This document shows, piece by piece, positions 43,018 through 50,010 of a stretch of DNA of 64,000 bases (positions are counted from its first letter, which is position 1; each line of letters begins with the position of its first letter). A program made the position numbers and the translations under genes. The DNA is from Bauldia sp. (GTDB taxonomy: Bacteria > Pseudomonadota > Alphaproteobacteria > Rhizobiales > Kaistiaceae), in NCBI GenBank assembly GCA_026126065.1, contig JAHCJY010000002.1, positions 62,001 through 126,000 on the forward strand, written 5' to 3'. Under the pieces are notes generated by a model. It did not search any database and was not told the origin of the DNA. It saw only the letters and a program-made list of their open reading frames with translations.

Positions 43018-43692
43018 TTGTACCATCGTCATCATCACTGCGGCCCCGCCGCAATCCATCTCTCCGGCGCGTTCGGCCGGCACGGTTTTGGCCCGTTCGG
43101 CCGCGGCGGCCCTCCCGGACGCGGCCGTGGCGGGCCCGGCGGGCCTGAAGGCCTGCGCTTCGGCCGCTTCCTTCGCGACGGCGACCTTCGGCTCGTGGCG
43201 CTCGCCCTCATCGAGGATGGCCCGCGCCACGGCTACGACCTCATCAAGGCGCTCGAAGAGCGGTCGGGCGGCTTCTACAGTCCGTCGCCCGGCGTCGTCT
43301 ATCCGACCCTCACCTACCTCGAGGAGGCCGGCTACGCCGCTTCCGCCGCGGACGGCAACAAGAAGGTGTACAGCATCACCGATACCGGCCGCGCCTACCT
43401 TGCCGAGAACCGCGACCAGGTGGCGTCGATCCTCCAGACCATGGCGGACATCGGCGAGAAGATGACGCGGGCCCGCGACTGGTTCGACCGTCCCGGCGGC
43501 CGCGGCCACGAACACGCCGACGACGACGCGGCCGAGGCGTCCGGGGCGCGTGGCGACCTCGAGCGTGCGCGCCGGCGCCTCCGCGCGTTGATCATCGCGG
43601 CGACCGAAGGGACCGAGGACGATCAGAAGCGCGTGGCGGAGATTCTCGACCGTGCGTCAGACACGATCCTCGGCAGGGGTCCAGCGGCCTGA
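43018..43692 (+). CDS. PadR family transcriptional regulator with His/Gly-rich N-terminus
   Basis: 224 residues from TTG 43018 with AGAGGA upstream; no ATG or GTG start is suitable without crossing the operator. Residues 1-45 are unusually His- and Gly-rich (MYHRHHHCGP and Gly/Arg/Pro stretches) and include a Cys. The PadR winged helix follows: GDLRLVALALIEDGPRHGYD, SGGFYSPSPGVVYPTLTYLE and GNKKVYSITDTGRAYLAENR. The C-terminal helix is the dimerisation part, with a second His/Asp stretch (GHEHADDDAAE). His-rich regulators of this type suggest metal sensing, which is inference. An 18-bp palindrome precedes it. Confidence 0.88.
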   Translation: MYHRHHHCGPAAIHLSGAFGRHGFGPFGRGGPPGRGRGGPGGPEGLRFGRFLRDGDLRLVALALIEDGPRHGYDLIKALEERSGGFYSPSPGVVYPTLTYLEEAGYAASAADGNKKVYSITDTGRAYLAENRDQVASILQTMADIGEKMTRARDWFDRPGGRGHEHADDDAAEASGARGDLERARRRLRALIIAATEGTEDDQKRVAEILDRASDTILGRGPAA

Positions 43693-43719
43693 CTGCGGCG
43701 GCGCCTCGTTAGAAAAGAG

Positions 43720-43754
43720 AAACGGGCCGTCCCCTTTCGGGAACGGCCCGTTTT
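43720..43754 (+). terminator. Rho-independent terminator after padR
   Basis: AAACGGGCCGT-CCC and GGG-ACGGCCCGTTT can pair as a long stem (43720-43734 with 43739-43754) with a short loop, then TTTTCG. The mirrored A-run upstream lets it work on both strands, useful before the convergent gene at 43866. Confidence 0.8.
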
Positions 43755-43865
43755 CGTGGCCCCCTGCCTGCCCGGCAGAGCCTTCTGGCAGTTCGGGCTG
43801 GGCCGGCTTCACCTGGCGGAGTGAGAGGCCGGCATTCCTTCCGTCGCGCCGGGGGAGGTCGCGCT

Positions 43866-44444
43866 TCAGTCGGTGAAGGCCACGAGAGTTCCGTCGGCCG
43901 TGACCCCCAGCGCAACGACGCTGGTCACGTCGATGTTCTGGGCGGAGAGCCAGGCCGACAAATTGGCGTTGGCGGCGATTGCCGCCTGGAGCGAGAGGAT
44001 CTGGCTCGACGCAGCGGTCACCGCCGCATCGAACTGCGCCTGGCTGTTGGCATCGAGCCAGGCGGAGACATCGTAGGCCGCGGCGCCGGTGGCATTGGCG
44101 GTCGCGAGCGCGCCTGCCTGCCAGGTGCTGGCCGCCATGAGGTCGATGACCGCCTGGACGCGGGCGCTGACATCGGCATTGGCGAAGAACTCCGCTGCCG
44201 CTGCGGCAGAGAGAGCACCACCCGCCGCAGCACCTGCATTGGCTTCCCCGCCCGCGCCAGCGCCAGCGCCCGCGCCGGCCCCGGCGCCGATATCGACGCC
44301 GATGCCGACGTCGAGCTCAACGCCGCCGCCACCGATCTGGACGCCGCCGCCAAGGCCAATCCCGAGGTCGAGAGCCGCCGCCGGTACCGTGAAACCGAGC
44401 AGGGCAGCCATCGCGCAGGCCGGGATGATGGTCTTGATCGTCAT
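43866..44444 (-). CDS. Secreted Ala/Gly-rich protein, function unknown
   Basis: 192 residues from ATG 44444. The signal peptide MTIKTIIPACAMAALLGFTV ends at about Ala-24. Next comes an LGIGLGGGVQ- and DVGIGVDIGA-type glycine region with a Gly-Ala dipeptide repeat, then a more helical Ala-rich half with AEFFANADVSARVQAVIDLM, YDVSAWLDANSQAQFDAAVT and LSAWLSAQNIDVTSVVALGV. DVSAWLDANSQAQFDAAV and ANLSAWLSAQNID look like two copies of a short unit. I do not recognise a family. It diverges from the PepSY gene, so a link to the two-component system beyond it is possible. Confidence 0.7.
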   Translation of the reverse strand: MTIKTIIPACAMAALLGFTVPAAALDLGIGLGGGVQIGGGGVELDVGIGVDIGAGAGAGAGAGAGGEANAGAAAGGALSAAAAAEFFANADVSARVQAVIDLMAASTWQAGALATANATGAAAYDVSAWLDANSQAQFDAAVTAASSQILSLQAAIAANANLSAWLSAQNIDVTSVVALGVTADGTLVAFTD

Positions 44445-44555
44445 GAACGTCCTCCGAGGGAACCGCTGATGGCCCAAACGTAGGACGCGCCGGCTGACGG
44501 GTGGCTGACCCGGAATGTCAGCGATTTGTCAGGCAGGCCGCGCTAATCTGGCGCG

Positions 44556-45020
44556 ATGGCCAAGACTGCCCGACCGGGCCATGCCCTCCTTCTCACAGCG
44601 CTTCTTGCATCGACGGCGGCAACGCCGGCTGCGGCGCAGCTGCTGAGCGGCATCCTCGGCGGTGGCGGCGGGGGCAGCGGCGAGCTGAGCCTGGGCAACA
44701 TCCTTTCCCCCATCGGCGGCGCCGTGGACGATATCCTCGATCCCCTGGTGGGAGGCGGCGAAAACGCGGGCGGCGAGGACAGCACCACCGCGGTGGTGAC
44801 GCACGAGGCCGCCATCGCCGCGGTCCGCGAAAATCGCGCGATGTCCCTCGCCGACCTGATGCCCCTCATCCAGGCCGTTGTCCCTGGCCAGGTGATCGAC
44901 GTCCGACTCCTCGAGATTCGCTCCGCGCTGTACTATGAGGTGAAGGTGCTCGCCGCCGGGGGCATCGTCTACCTCGCCTACTTCAATGCCCTCACCGGCG
45001 AGTTCGTACCGCAGCGCTAG
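44556..45020 (+). CDS. PepSY-domain secreted protein
   Basis: 154 residues. The signal peptide ends near AAAQ, followed by a Gly-rich segment (LLSGILGGGGGGSG). The PepSY-like domain covers about residues 85-150: HEAAIAAVRENRAMSLADLM, VPGQVIDVRLLEIRSALYYE and VKVLAAGGIVYLAYFNALTG. PepSY proteins in the periplasm are thought to modulate proteases or sensor kinases. It lies 9 bases before the response-regulator start, so it belongs to the operon with the two-component genes and may feed the sensor, by inference. Confidence 0.85.
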   Translation: MAKTARPGHALLLTALLASTAATPAAAQLLSGILGGGGGGSGELSLGNILSPIGGAVDDILDPLVGGGENAGGEDSTTAVVTHEAAIAAVRENRAMSLADLMPLIQAVVPGQVIDVRLLEIRSALYYEVKVLAAGGIVYLAYFNALTGEFVPQR

Positions 45021-45029
45021 GAGCACGGT

Positions 45030-45695
45030 TTGCGGGTCCTCGTCGCCGAAGACGATCGCCGGATCGCGGATTCGCTCGCCGTCGCGCTGAAGATCGCCGG
45101 CTTCGTCGCCGAGGTGGTGAACGACGGCGAGGAGGCCTGGTACCGCGGCGATACCTTCGACTTCGACCTCGTCATCCTCGACCTCGGCCTGCCGACGCTC
45201 GACGGACTGACCGTGCTCAAGCGCTGGCGCAAGGCGGGCCGGACGCAGCCCGTCCTCATCCTCACCGCACGTGACAACTGGGACGAGCGGGTCGAAGGCA
45301 TCGAGGCCGGAGCCGACGATTATGTCGGCAAGCCCTTCCGCATCGAGGAGGTCGTGGCGCGCGTGCGGGCGATCATCCGCAGGGCTGCCGGCCAGGCGTC
45401 GCCGCGGCTCGCGACCGCGGGCATCACCCTCGATTCGCAGACCATGCTCGTGACTCGCAACGGCGCCCCGGTCGACCTCACGCCGCTCGAATACCGCCTC
45501 ATGCACTATCTGATGTCCCACCCCGGCGAGGTCGTGTCCCAGGCCGTCCTGACCGAGCACCTCTACGCGCAGGACTTCGAGCGCGATTCGAACTCCGTGG
45601 AGGTCCTCGTCGGCCGCATCCGCAAGAAGCTCGGCAGCGAGGCGATCCGGACACGGCGCGGATTCGGCTACTATGTCGACGGAGCCGGAAGCTGA
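45030..45695 (+). CDS. OmpR/PhoB-family response regulator
   Basis: 221 residues from TTG 45030, 9 bases after the PepSY stop with AGGAG overlapping that stop. The receiver domain has acidic Asp8-Asp9 (LVAEDDRRI), phosphoacceptor Asp51 (LVILDLGLPTLDGL) and Lys101 (YVGKPFR). The winged-helix domain follows with LTPLEYRLMHYLMSHPGEVV and SNSVEVLVGRIRKKLGSEAI, RTRRGFGYYVD. A transcription activator or repressor controlled by the kinase that follows directly. Confidence 0.95.
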   Translation: MRVLVAEDDRRIADSLAVALKIAGFVAEVVNDGEEAWYRGDTFDFDLVILDLGLPTLDGLTVLKRWRKAGRTQPVLILTARDNWDERVEGIEAGADDYVGKPFRIEEVVARVRAIIRRAAGQASPRLATAGITLDSQTMLVTRNGAPVDLTPLEYRLMHYLMSHPGEVVSQAVLTEHLYAQDFERDSNSVEVLVGRIRKKLGSEAIRTRRGFGYYVDGAGS

Positions 45696-47050
45696 CGCCG
45701 CGTTCCCTCCGGCTACGCCTCCTGCTCGGCGCCGCCGTCTGGATCGGGCTGGCGCTTCTGCTCGCCGGCGTCGCCATCACAGCCATTTTCGCGGCCAATG
45801 TGGAGCAGCGCATCCGGCTCGATCTCGAGGCGCGCTTCACCCGCCTCGCGGCCGAGATCGACCCGGCCACCTATGACCTCGCTCCTGTCGACCCGTTGCA
45901 GGATCCGCGCTACCGGACTCCGTTCGGCGGCCTCTACTGGCAGGTCACCGACCTCGCCACCGGCGCGGCGGCAACGTCCGTGTCGCTGTGGGACTTCCAG
46001 CTCCTTATGCCCGAGGCGGCCCTCGGCGACGGCGAGCCGCACTACGCCGTCATCGACGGCCCGTCGGACCAGCGCCTGACCGCCCTCGCCCGCATGATCC
46101 GCTTCGGCGATGACGAGGATGCGCGGCAATTCCTGGTGATCGTCGCGGAGGACCGGGCGAGCTTGGCGGCGTCCATCCGCCAGTTCGGCTCCGCCCTCGC
46201 CCTCGCTCTCCTCGTCGTCGGCCTCGTCCTGATCGCCGCCGCGTGGCTGCAGGTCCATCTCGGCCTCCGGCCGCTGAAGACCCTGCGCGCCGGCATCGAG
46301 CGCATCCGCGCCGGCAGCGCCGAGAACCTCGCGGGCGCCTTTCCGTCGGAAGTCCAGCCGCTTGCCGTTGAGGTCAACGACCTCCTGCGCTCGCAGGAGG
46401 AATCGATCGCCTTCGCCCGCGCCCGCGCCTCGGACCTCGCACACGGGCTCAAGACGCCCCTGTCGGTCCTCGCCACGGTGTCCTCCTCGCTCGCCGCTAG
46501 GGGCGACGCCGAAACGGCCCGCCTCGTCGACGAGCTCACGACCGAGATGGCCGGCAAGGTGGACCACCAGCTTCGCCTGTCGCGCCTCCGCATGCGAACC
46601 GCGACCCACCTCTACAGCGCGTCGCTCAACGAGGCGCTGGCCCGGACGATCGGCGTCCTGAAACGCACCGAGGCCGGCGAGGTGCTGACATGGGACACGG
46701 CCTTTGCGGAGGGCCTCCGGGTCGACCTCGACCCGCAGGATCTCATCGAACTGCTTGGCGTTGTACTCGAGAACGCCGCCAAATGGGCGCGCACCCGCGT
46801 CGTGGTGCGCGCAACGAAGGACGAAGGCGCCATCCTCCTTGCAATCGAGGATGACGGCCCAGGCCTTCCCGCCGACGTGCGGCAGACCATCGGTCAGCGC
46901 GGTCTCCGGCACGACGAGACCAAGGCCGGGACCGGGCTCGGTCTCGCGATCGCACGCGAGATCGTCCACCTCAACAAGGGCACGATATCCTTCGGCGAAG
47001 CGCCCGCTGGCGGCCTCGGCGTGAAGATCACCCTCCCGCTGGCGCCCTGA
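45692..47050 (+). CDS. Sensor histidine kinase, start probably non-ATG (CTG)
   Basis: About 452 residues if it starts at CTG 45692, which overlaps the regulator's stop (CTGA). The first membrane helix (LLLGAAVWIGLALLLAGVAI) is encoded before the next in-frame GTG at 45800, so a start there would lose it. A periplasmic sensor region, a second helix (FGSALALALLVVGLVLIAAA), a HAMP-like segment, the H-box SDLAHGLKTPLSVLATVSSS (His about 251), N-box VVLENAAKWARTRVVV and G-box DDGPGLPADVR and GTGLGLAIAREI follow. It pairs with the upstream regulator, and the PepSY protein may feed its sensor. Confidence 0.88.
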   Translation: MTPRSLRLRLLLGAAVWIGLALLLAGVAITAIFAANVEQRIRLDLEARFTRLAAEIDPATYDLAPVDPLQDPRYRTPFGGLYWQVTDLATGAAATSVSLWDFQLLMPEAALGDGEPHYAVIDGPSDQRLTALARMIRFGDDEDARQFLVIVAEDRASLAASIRQFGSALALALLVVGLVLIAAAWLQVHLGLRPLKTLRAGIERIRAGSAENLAGAFPSEVQPLAVEVNDLLRSQEESIAFARARASDLAHGLKTPLSVLATVSSSLAARGDAETARLVDELTTEMAGKVDHQLRLSRLRMRTATHLYSASLNEALARTIGVLKRTEAGEVLTWDTAFAEGLRVDLDPQDLIELLGVVLENAAKWARTRVVVRATKDEGAILLAIEDDGPGLPADVRQTIGQRGLRHDETKAGTGLGLAIAREIVHLNKGTISFGEAPAGGLGVKITLPLAP

Positions 47051-47208
47051 ACACGCCTCCAGACGGCGCCGCCGCCATTTTGCTCCATTTCGGAAGCTTA
47101 TGACTCCGGACCGATCGTCTTCGTCGCGCGCGGGCTTGCGCCATCGCAGCACGCGTCATAAACATGACATCGGAAGTCATATTTACCTCCTACGACGAGA
47201 CCAACCTT

Positions 47209-47243
47209 GGGCCGCCGACGCCACCCGTCGCGCGGCCCTTTTT
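47209..47243 (+). terminator. Rho-independent terminator after the two-component operon
   Basis: GGGCCGC-CGACG and CGTCG-C-GCGGCCC pair (47209-47220 with 47226-47238, one bulged C) with a 5-base loop and are followed by a T5 run. It lies 158 bases after the kinase stop. Confidence 0.7.
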
Positions 47244-47269
47244 CATGTCCGGCCGACGAGCGATCCGAC

Positions 47270-47331
47270 TGGTGCGGGCGGTGGGGATCGAACCCACATG
47301 GGCCAGGCACCCGAGGGATTTTTTGGTCCCT
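47270..47331 (-). repeat. Duplicated 3' part of tRNA-Leu (integration scar)
   Basis: Bases 47270-47308 are identical to the last 39 bases of the intact tRNA-Leu at 48464-48502, including the encoded CCA. After a 2-base insertion (47309-47310) the match resumes for 12 more bases, then shows scattered identity up to the anticodon stem (47331). The 5' half of the tRNA is missing. This is the footprint expected when an element integrates at a tRNA 3' end and brings a replacement end. Orientation matches the intact tRNA; the segment between the two copies carries the DUF4238 gene. Confidence 0.8.
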
Positions 47332-47412
47332 ATGGAGGGACTATAACATATTGTGTTAGCTAGTAATTTTCTCGTAGGCGTCGCAATTCACCATGCCACA
47401 AGAAGCGTCGGA

Positions 47413-48426
47413 TCACTCGTGGCCCTCGTCATTGGTCCTGCGAAAATCAGAATCGCCTACCAGTCGCGAGCCCTTGCGCAACGTGGTTCCCCCTTCGCCC
47501 GTCGCGTAAACAAATCCGTATCCGCGCGCATACACCTGACGAAGGGCGTAGGCCGCAACAGTCCTGTTGACTCGGGCGGCGTTAATCTCCTTGAGGCCGT
47601 CCAAGAACACCTCGCGCCCACCAAACGTGCCAATCGCCGCCAGATCGTGACGCAAGGGGACGACAACTGTCGTGCCCTCAAGCCCAAAGCCCGGCCCATA
47701 GAATCCAGCCTGTCGCGCGGGATCGGACCACGTCAGACAGACGGGGTGGTCGGAACTGATAAATTCACCTGCCGCCGAACTCGGAGACATCAACGTCCAC
47801 CCGCGCCGCATTAGATGTGGGAAGACCGCATCGACGGCGGGGGCTGCGATCTCCAAATGTCGCTCAACCGGCACTTCGATTTTGTACTTGCCGCTCTCGT
47901 GGAACTCCTTGACTACTTCATAGTCAACCGCCGGCCCCTTCCGGACGCCCGCCGCCTCCATCTGCTTTACTTGTCCTTCCCACCTTTCTCGTGATGCAAG
48001 AGAAAGATCAACTATCTGCTTACTTACATTTGCTTGAAATTGGCGAAATGTTTCGCGAAAGCGTGGATTCCTGATCGCCAACCAAGCGATGAAGTACATC
48101 AGAATTTCCCGGTCCTGATCGTTGGCCAGCGATTTTGCAGCCGCGATCCGGGCGAGCGCTGGCGCGAACTCTGCTTCGATGGAGGCGAAGGCATTCTCCA
48201 CCACATCGGGCTGCGGCCCGTCGATCGCGTTAAAGCCCGTCTCAGCAGCCACGTTCTTGATGGCCGTCGCGAAAGTGCGACCGCTGCGGTCGATCACCGT
48301 GGTTTGGTGCTCCTTCTTTCGAGGCACTGCGAATCCCTTGAGGTAGAATTCCGGCACGTAGTGGTGACGCTTGGCGGTCGAGCCGCCCGCGGACTTGGTG
48401 CGGACACCGTTTTCGTCGTCCGACAT
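47413..48426 (-). CDS. DUF4238 family protein, cargo of a tRNA-Leu-integrated element
   Basis: 337 residues from ATG 48426. The family start is clear: AKRHHYVPEFYLKGFAVPRK, then VIDRSGRTFATAIKNVAAE. LANDQDREILMYFIAWLAIR, RNPRFRETFRQFQANVSKQI and GEFISSDHPVCLTWSDPARQ follow, and the C-terminal half has VVVPLRHDLAAIGTFGG. DUF4238 is of unknown function and sporadic in bacteria, which suits mobile cargo. Base composition is lower in GC than flanking genes. Reading it from further upstream would translate the tRNA-Leu gene, so those bases are excluded. No integrase is present. Confidence 0.85.
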   Translation of the reverse strand: MSDDENGVRTKSAGGSTAKRHHYVPEFYLKGFAVPRKKEHQTTVIDRSGRTFATAIKNVAAETGFNAIDGPQPDVVENAFASIEAEFAPALARIAAAKSLANDQDREILMYFIAWLAIRNPRFRETFRQFQANVSKQIVDLSLASRERWEGQVKQMEAAGVRKGPAVDYEVVKEFHESGKYKIEVPVERHLEIAAPAVDAVFPHLMRRGWTLMSPSSAAGEFISSDHPVCLTWSDPARQAGFYGPGFGLEGTTVVVPLRHDLAAIGTFGGREVFLDGLKEINAARVNRTVAAYALRQVYARGYGFVYATGEGGTTLRKGSRLVGDSDFRRTNDEGHE

Positions 48427-48463
48427 GTATGTTGCCAACCCATCCGTAAGTACTTGGATTTCC

Positions 48464-48549
48464 TGGTGCGGGCGGTGGGGATCGAACCCACATGGGCCAG
48501 GCCCGAGGGATTTTAAGTCCCTTGCGTCTACCGGTTTCGCCACGCCCGC
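48464..48549 (-). tRNA. tRNA-Leu (anticodon UAA)
   Basis: The minus strand folds as a class II tRNA: acceptor GCGGGCG/CGCCCGC, anticodon stem AGGGA/TCCCT with loop CTTAAAA (anticodon TAA), a long variable arm (GGGCCTGGCCC), T arm GTGGG/CCCAC with TTCGATC, and an encoded CCA at 48466-48464. Intact. It is the attachment site of the small element extending to the duplicated 3' end at 47270-47331. Confidence 0.95.
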
Positions 48550-48689
48550 TGGCGCCGACTGCTAGGCGCGGGCCAAGTCGATGGCAAGCAGCGAGCGGCA
48601 GGCCGCTGCGAGGAGGACGGCACCGGCGGGCCGACACGCATCCTCACACCGATGTCCCCACCTAACGCCGTTGCAGTGATGGCGGGGTG

Positions 48690-48908
48690 TCAGGCGCCCT
48701 TGCGCGGCGCGTCGTGGCTGCCCGTCTGGCGCGCCCGCAGCCACTCGATCGACTTGGTCTCGATCCAGCGGGACGCCTCGGCGTCGCTGGCAAAGCCGGG
48801 AACGACGGCGGAGCTGCCGTTGGGCCACGAGACGCGGACGTCCCAGGTCGCCGCGCCTTTTCGCTGCTTGGTGGCAAAACTTGCGACGGAGGGTTTCAAA
48901 GTGGCCAT
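48690..48908 (-). CDS. Small conserved hypothetical protein
   Basis: 72 residues from ATG 48908 (MATLKPSVASFATKQRKGAA). WDVRVSWPNGSSAVVPGFAS and DAEASRWIETKSIEWLRARQ form a compact beta-alpha pattern with repeated Trp, followed by a polar tail. I do not recognise a named family; similar short proteins with a GF-S-x-x-EA-x-x-WI motif are common in Rhizobiales. No signal peptide or membrane segment. Confidence 0.6.
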   Translation of the reverse strand: MATLKPSVASFATKQRKGAATWDVRVSWPNGSSAVVPGFASDAEASRWIETKSIEWLRARQTGSHDAPRKGA

Positions 48909-48977
48909 CGCCGGATCATGCGCCCCGGATTGCCGTGACACCACCCCTTTGAGGCGAACCTCGCGGAGGCTACCGGT

Positions 48978-49733
48978 TCAGCCGGGATCCGGCGCCGGGT
49001 TCGCCCGCTCGCGGATCGCCGTCTCAACCAGCGCCCGCACGTCCGCCGTTGCGGCGGCGAGGCGCTCCGCGTCCCGCGAACGGAGCACGATCTCCGTCAC
49101 GAACCCCCGTTCGCCCATCCGCGGGTAGCTGCCGATCGACACGTCCGGGAAGTCTGCCTGGATCGCGCCGAGGCGGCCCGCGATGAAGCTCTCGCCGACC
49201 TCCGCCGGAACGGCCTCCGAAAGGACGATCCGCCCCGGAACGAGCGTGGGCGCGATCGACTGCAGCATGCCGCGCATGATCGCCGGGACGCCCGCCATCA
49301 CGTGGACATTGCCGATGCGGAAGCCGGGCGCTGCCGACACCGGATTGGCGATGAGGTCCGCGCCCTCCGGGATCATCGCCATGCGGAGACGGGCCTCGGT
49401 AAGCCCGGCAGCGGGATAGCGCGCCGCAAGGATCTCCACCGCCCGCTGGTCGAGGACGAGCGGTACGCCGAACGCCTTCGCGATGGCGGCGGCGGTGATG
49501 TCGTCGTGCGTCGGCCCGATGCCGCCGGTGGTGAAGAGATACGTCACGCTTGAGCGCAGCCCGTTCACCGCCGCGACGATGGCGCCCTCGTCGTCGGACA
49601 CGATGCGCACTTCCTTGAGGTCGATGCCGAGGCCGGCGAGGAAGCGCGCGAGCGCGTTGATGTTGAGGTCGGCCGTCCGGCCCGAGAGGATCTCGTCGCC
49701 GATGACCACGAGCGCTGCGGTCGGTTCGGGCAT
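48978..49733 (-). CDS. Molybdopterin-binding domain protein (CinA N-terminal/MoaB-like)
   Basis: 251 residues. The molybdopterin-binding (MoCF) fold begins AALVVIGDEILSGRTADLNI and continues with VRIVSDDEGAIVAAVNGLRS, LFTTGGIGPTHDDITAAAIA and VHVMAGVPAIMRGMLQSIAP. It corresponds to the N-terminal half of CinA without the C-terminal nicotinamide amidase domain. Such short members are annotated as competence/damage-inducible protein A family; biochemical role uncertain, possibly ADP-ribose-type or FAD pyrophosphatase. It is divergent from nothing nearby and ends 69 bases before the small hypothetical gene. Confidence 0.85.
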   Translation of the reverse strand: MPEPTAALVVIGDEILSGRTADLNINALARFLAGLGIDLKEVRIVSDDEGAIVAAVNGLRSSVTYLFTTGGIGPTHDDITAAAIAKAFGVPLVLDQRAVEILAARYPAAGLTEARLRMAMIPEGADLIANPVSAAPGFRIGNVHVMAGVPAIMRGMLQSIAPTLVPGRIVLSEAVPAEVGESFIAGRLGAIQADFPDVSIGSYPRMGERGFVTEIVLRSRDAERLAAATADVRALVETAIRERANPAPDPG

Positions 49734-50010
49734 GGCGTCCGCCTCCCTCTAGTTGTCGAAGCTAGGAGGGTTGTTCATCCGGAGCGGTGGCTGAGAGGCT
49801 GGCTTCCGCAACCAACGGCGATGCCGTGCCGACGATAAGTAGGTACGCAACAATGTGCTCGTGACTGTTCACTGAAATGGCACGATTGCATCTGTTCACC
49901 CTGAAGCCGACGAAACCGGGTTTCCGGGCCTGCCTTTCGCTCGACAGCGCTGGAGACGATCGTCTCCCAACAATTGTCGGCCTTGGCAACGGTCGGACTG
50001 TCACGCCCTG

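Noticed and set aside
44230..44290. Repeated GC-rich units considered as a CRISPR or VNTR array
   Set aside because: Simple Gly-Ala codon repeat inside a coding gene; no spacers. No CRISPR array was seen anywhere in the window.
48427..48543. In-frame N-terminal extension of the DUF4238 protein
   Set aside because: It translates the tRNA-Leu gene (KSLGPGPCGFDPHRPHQ is the usual artefact of reading a tRNA); the family N-terminus begins after it.
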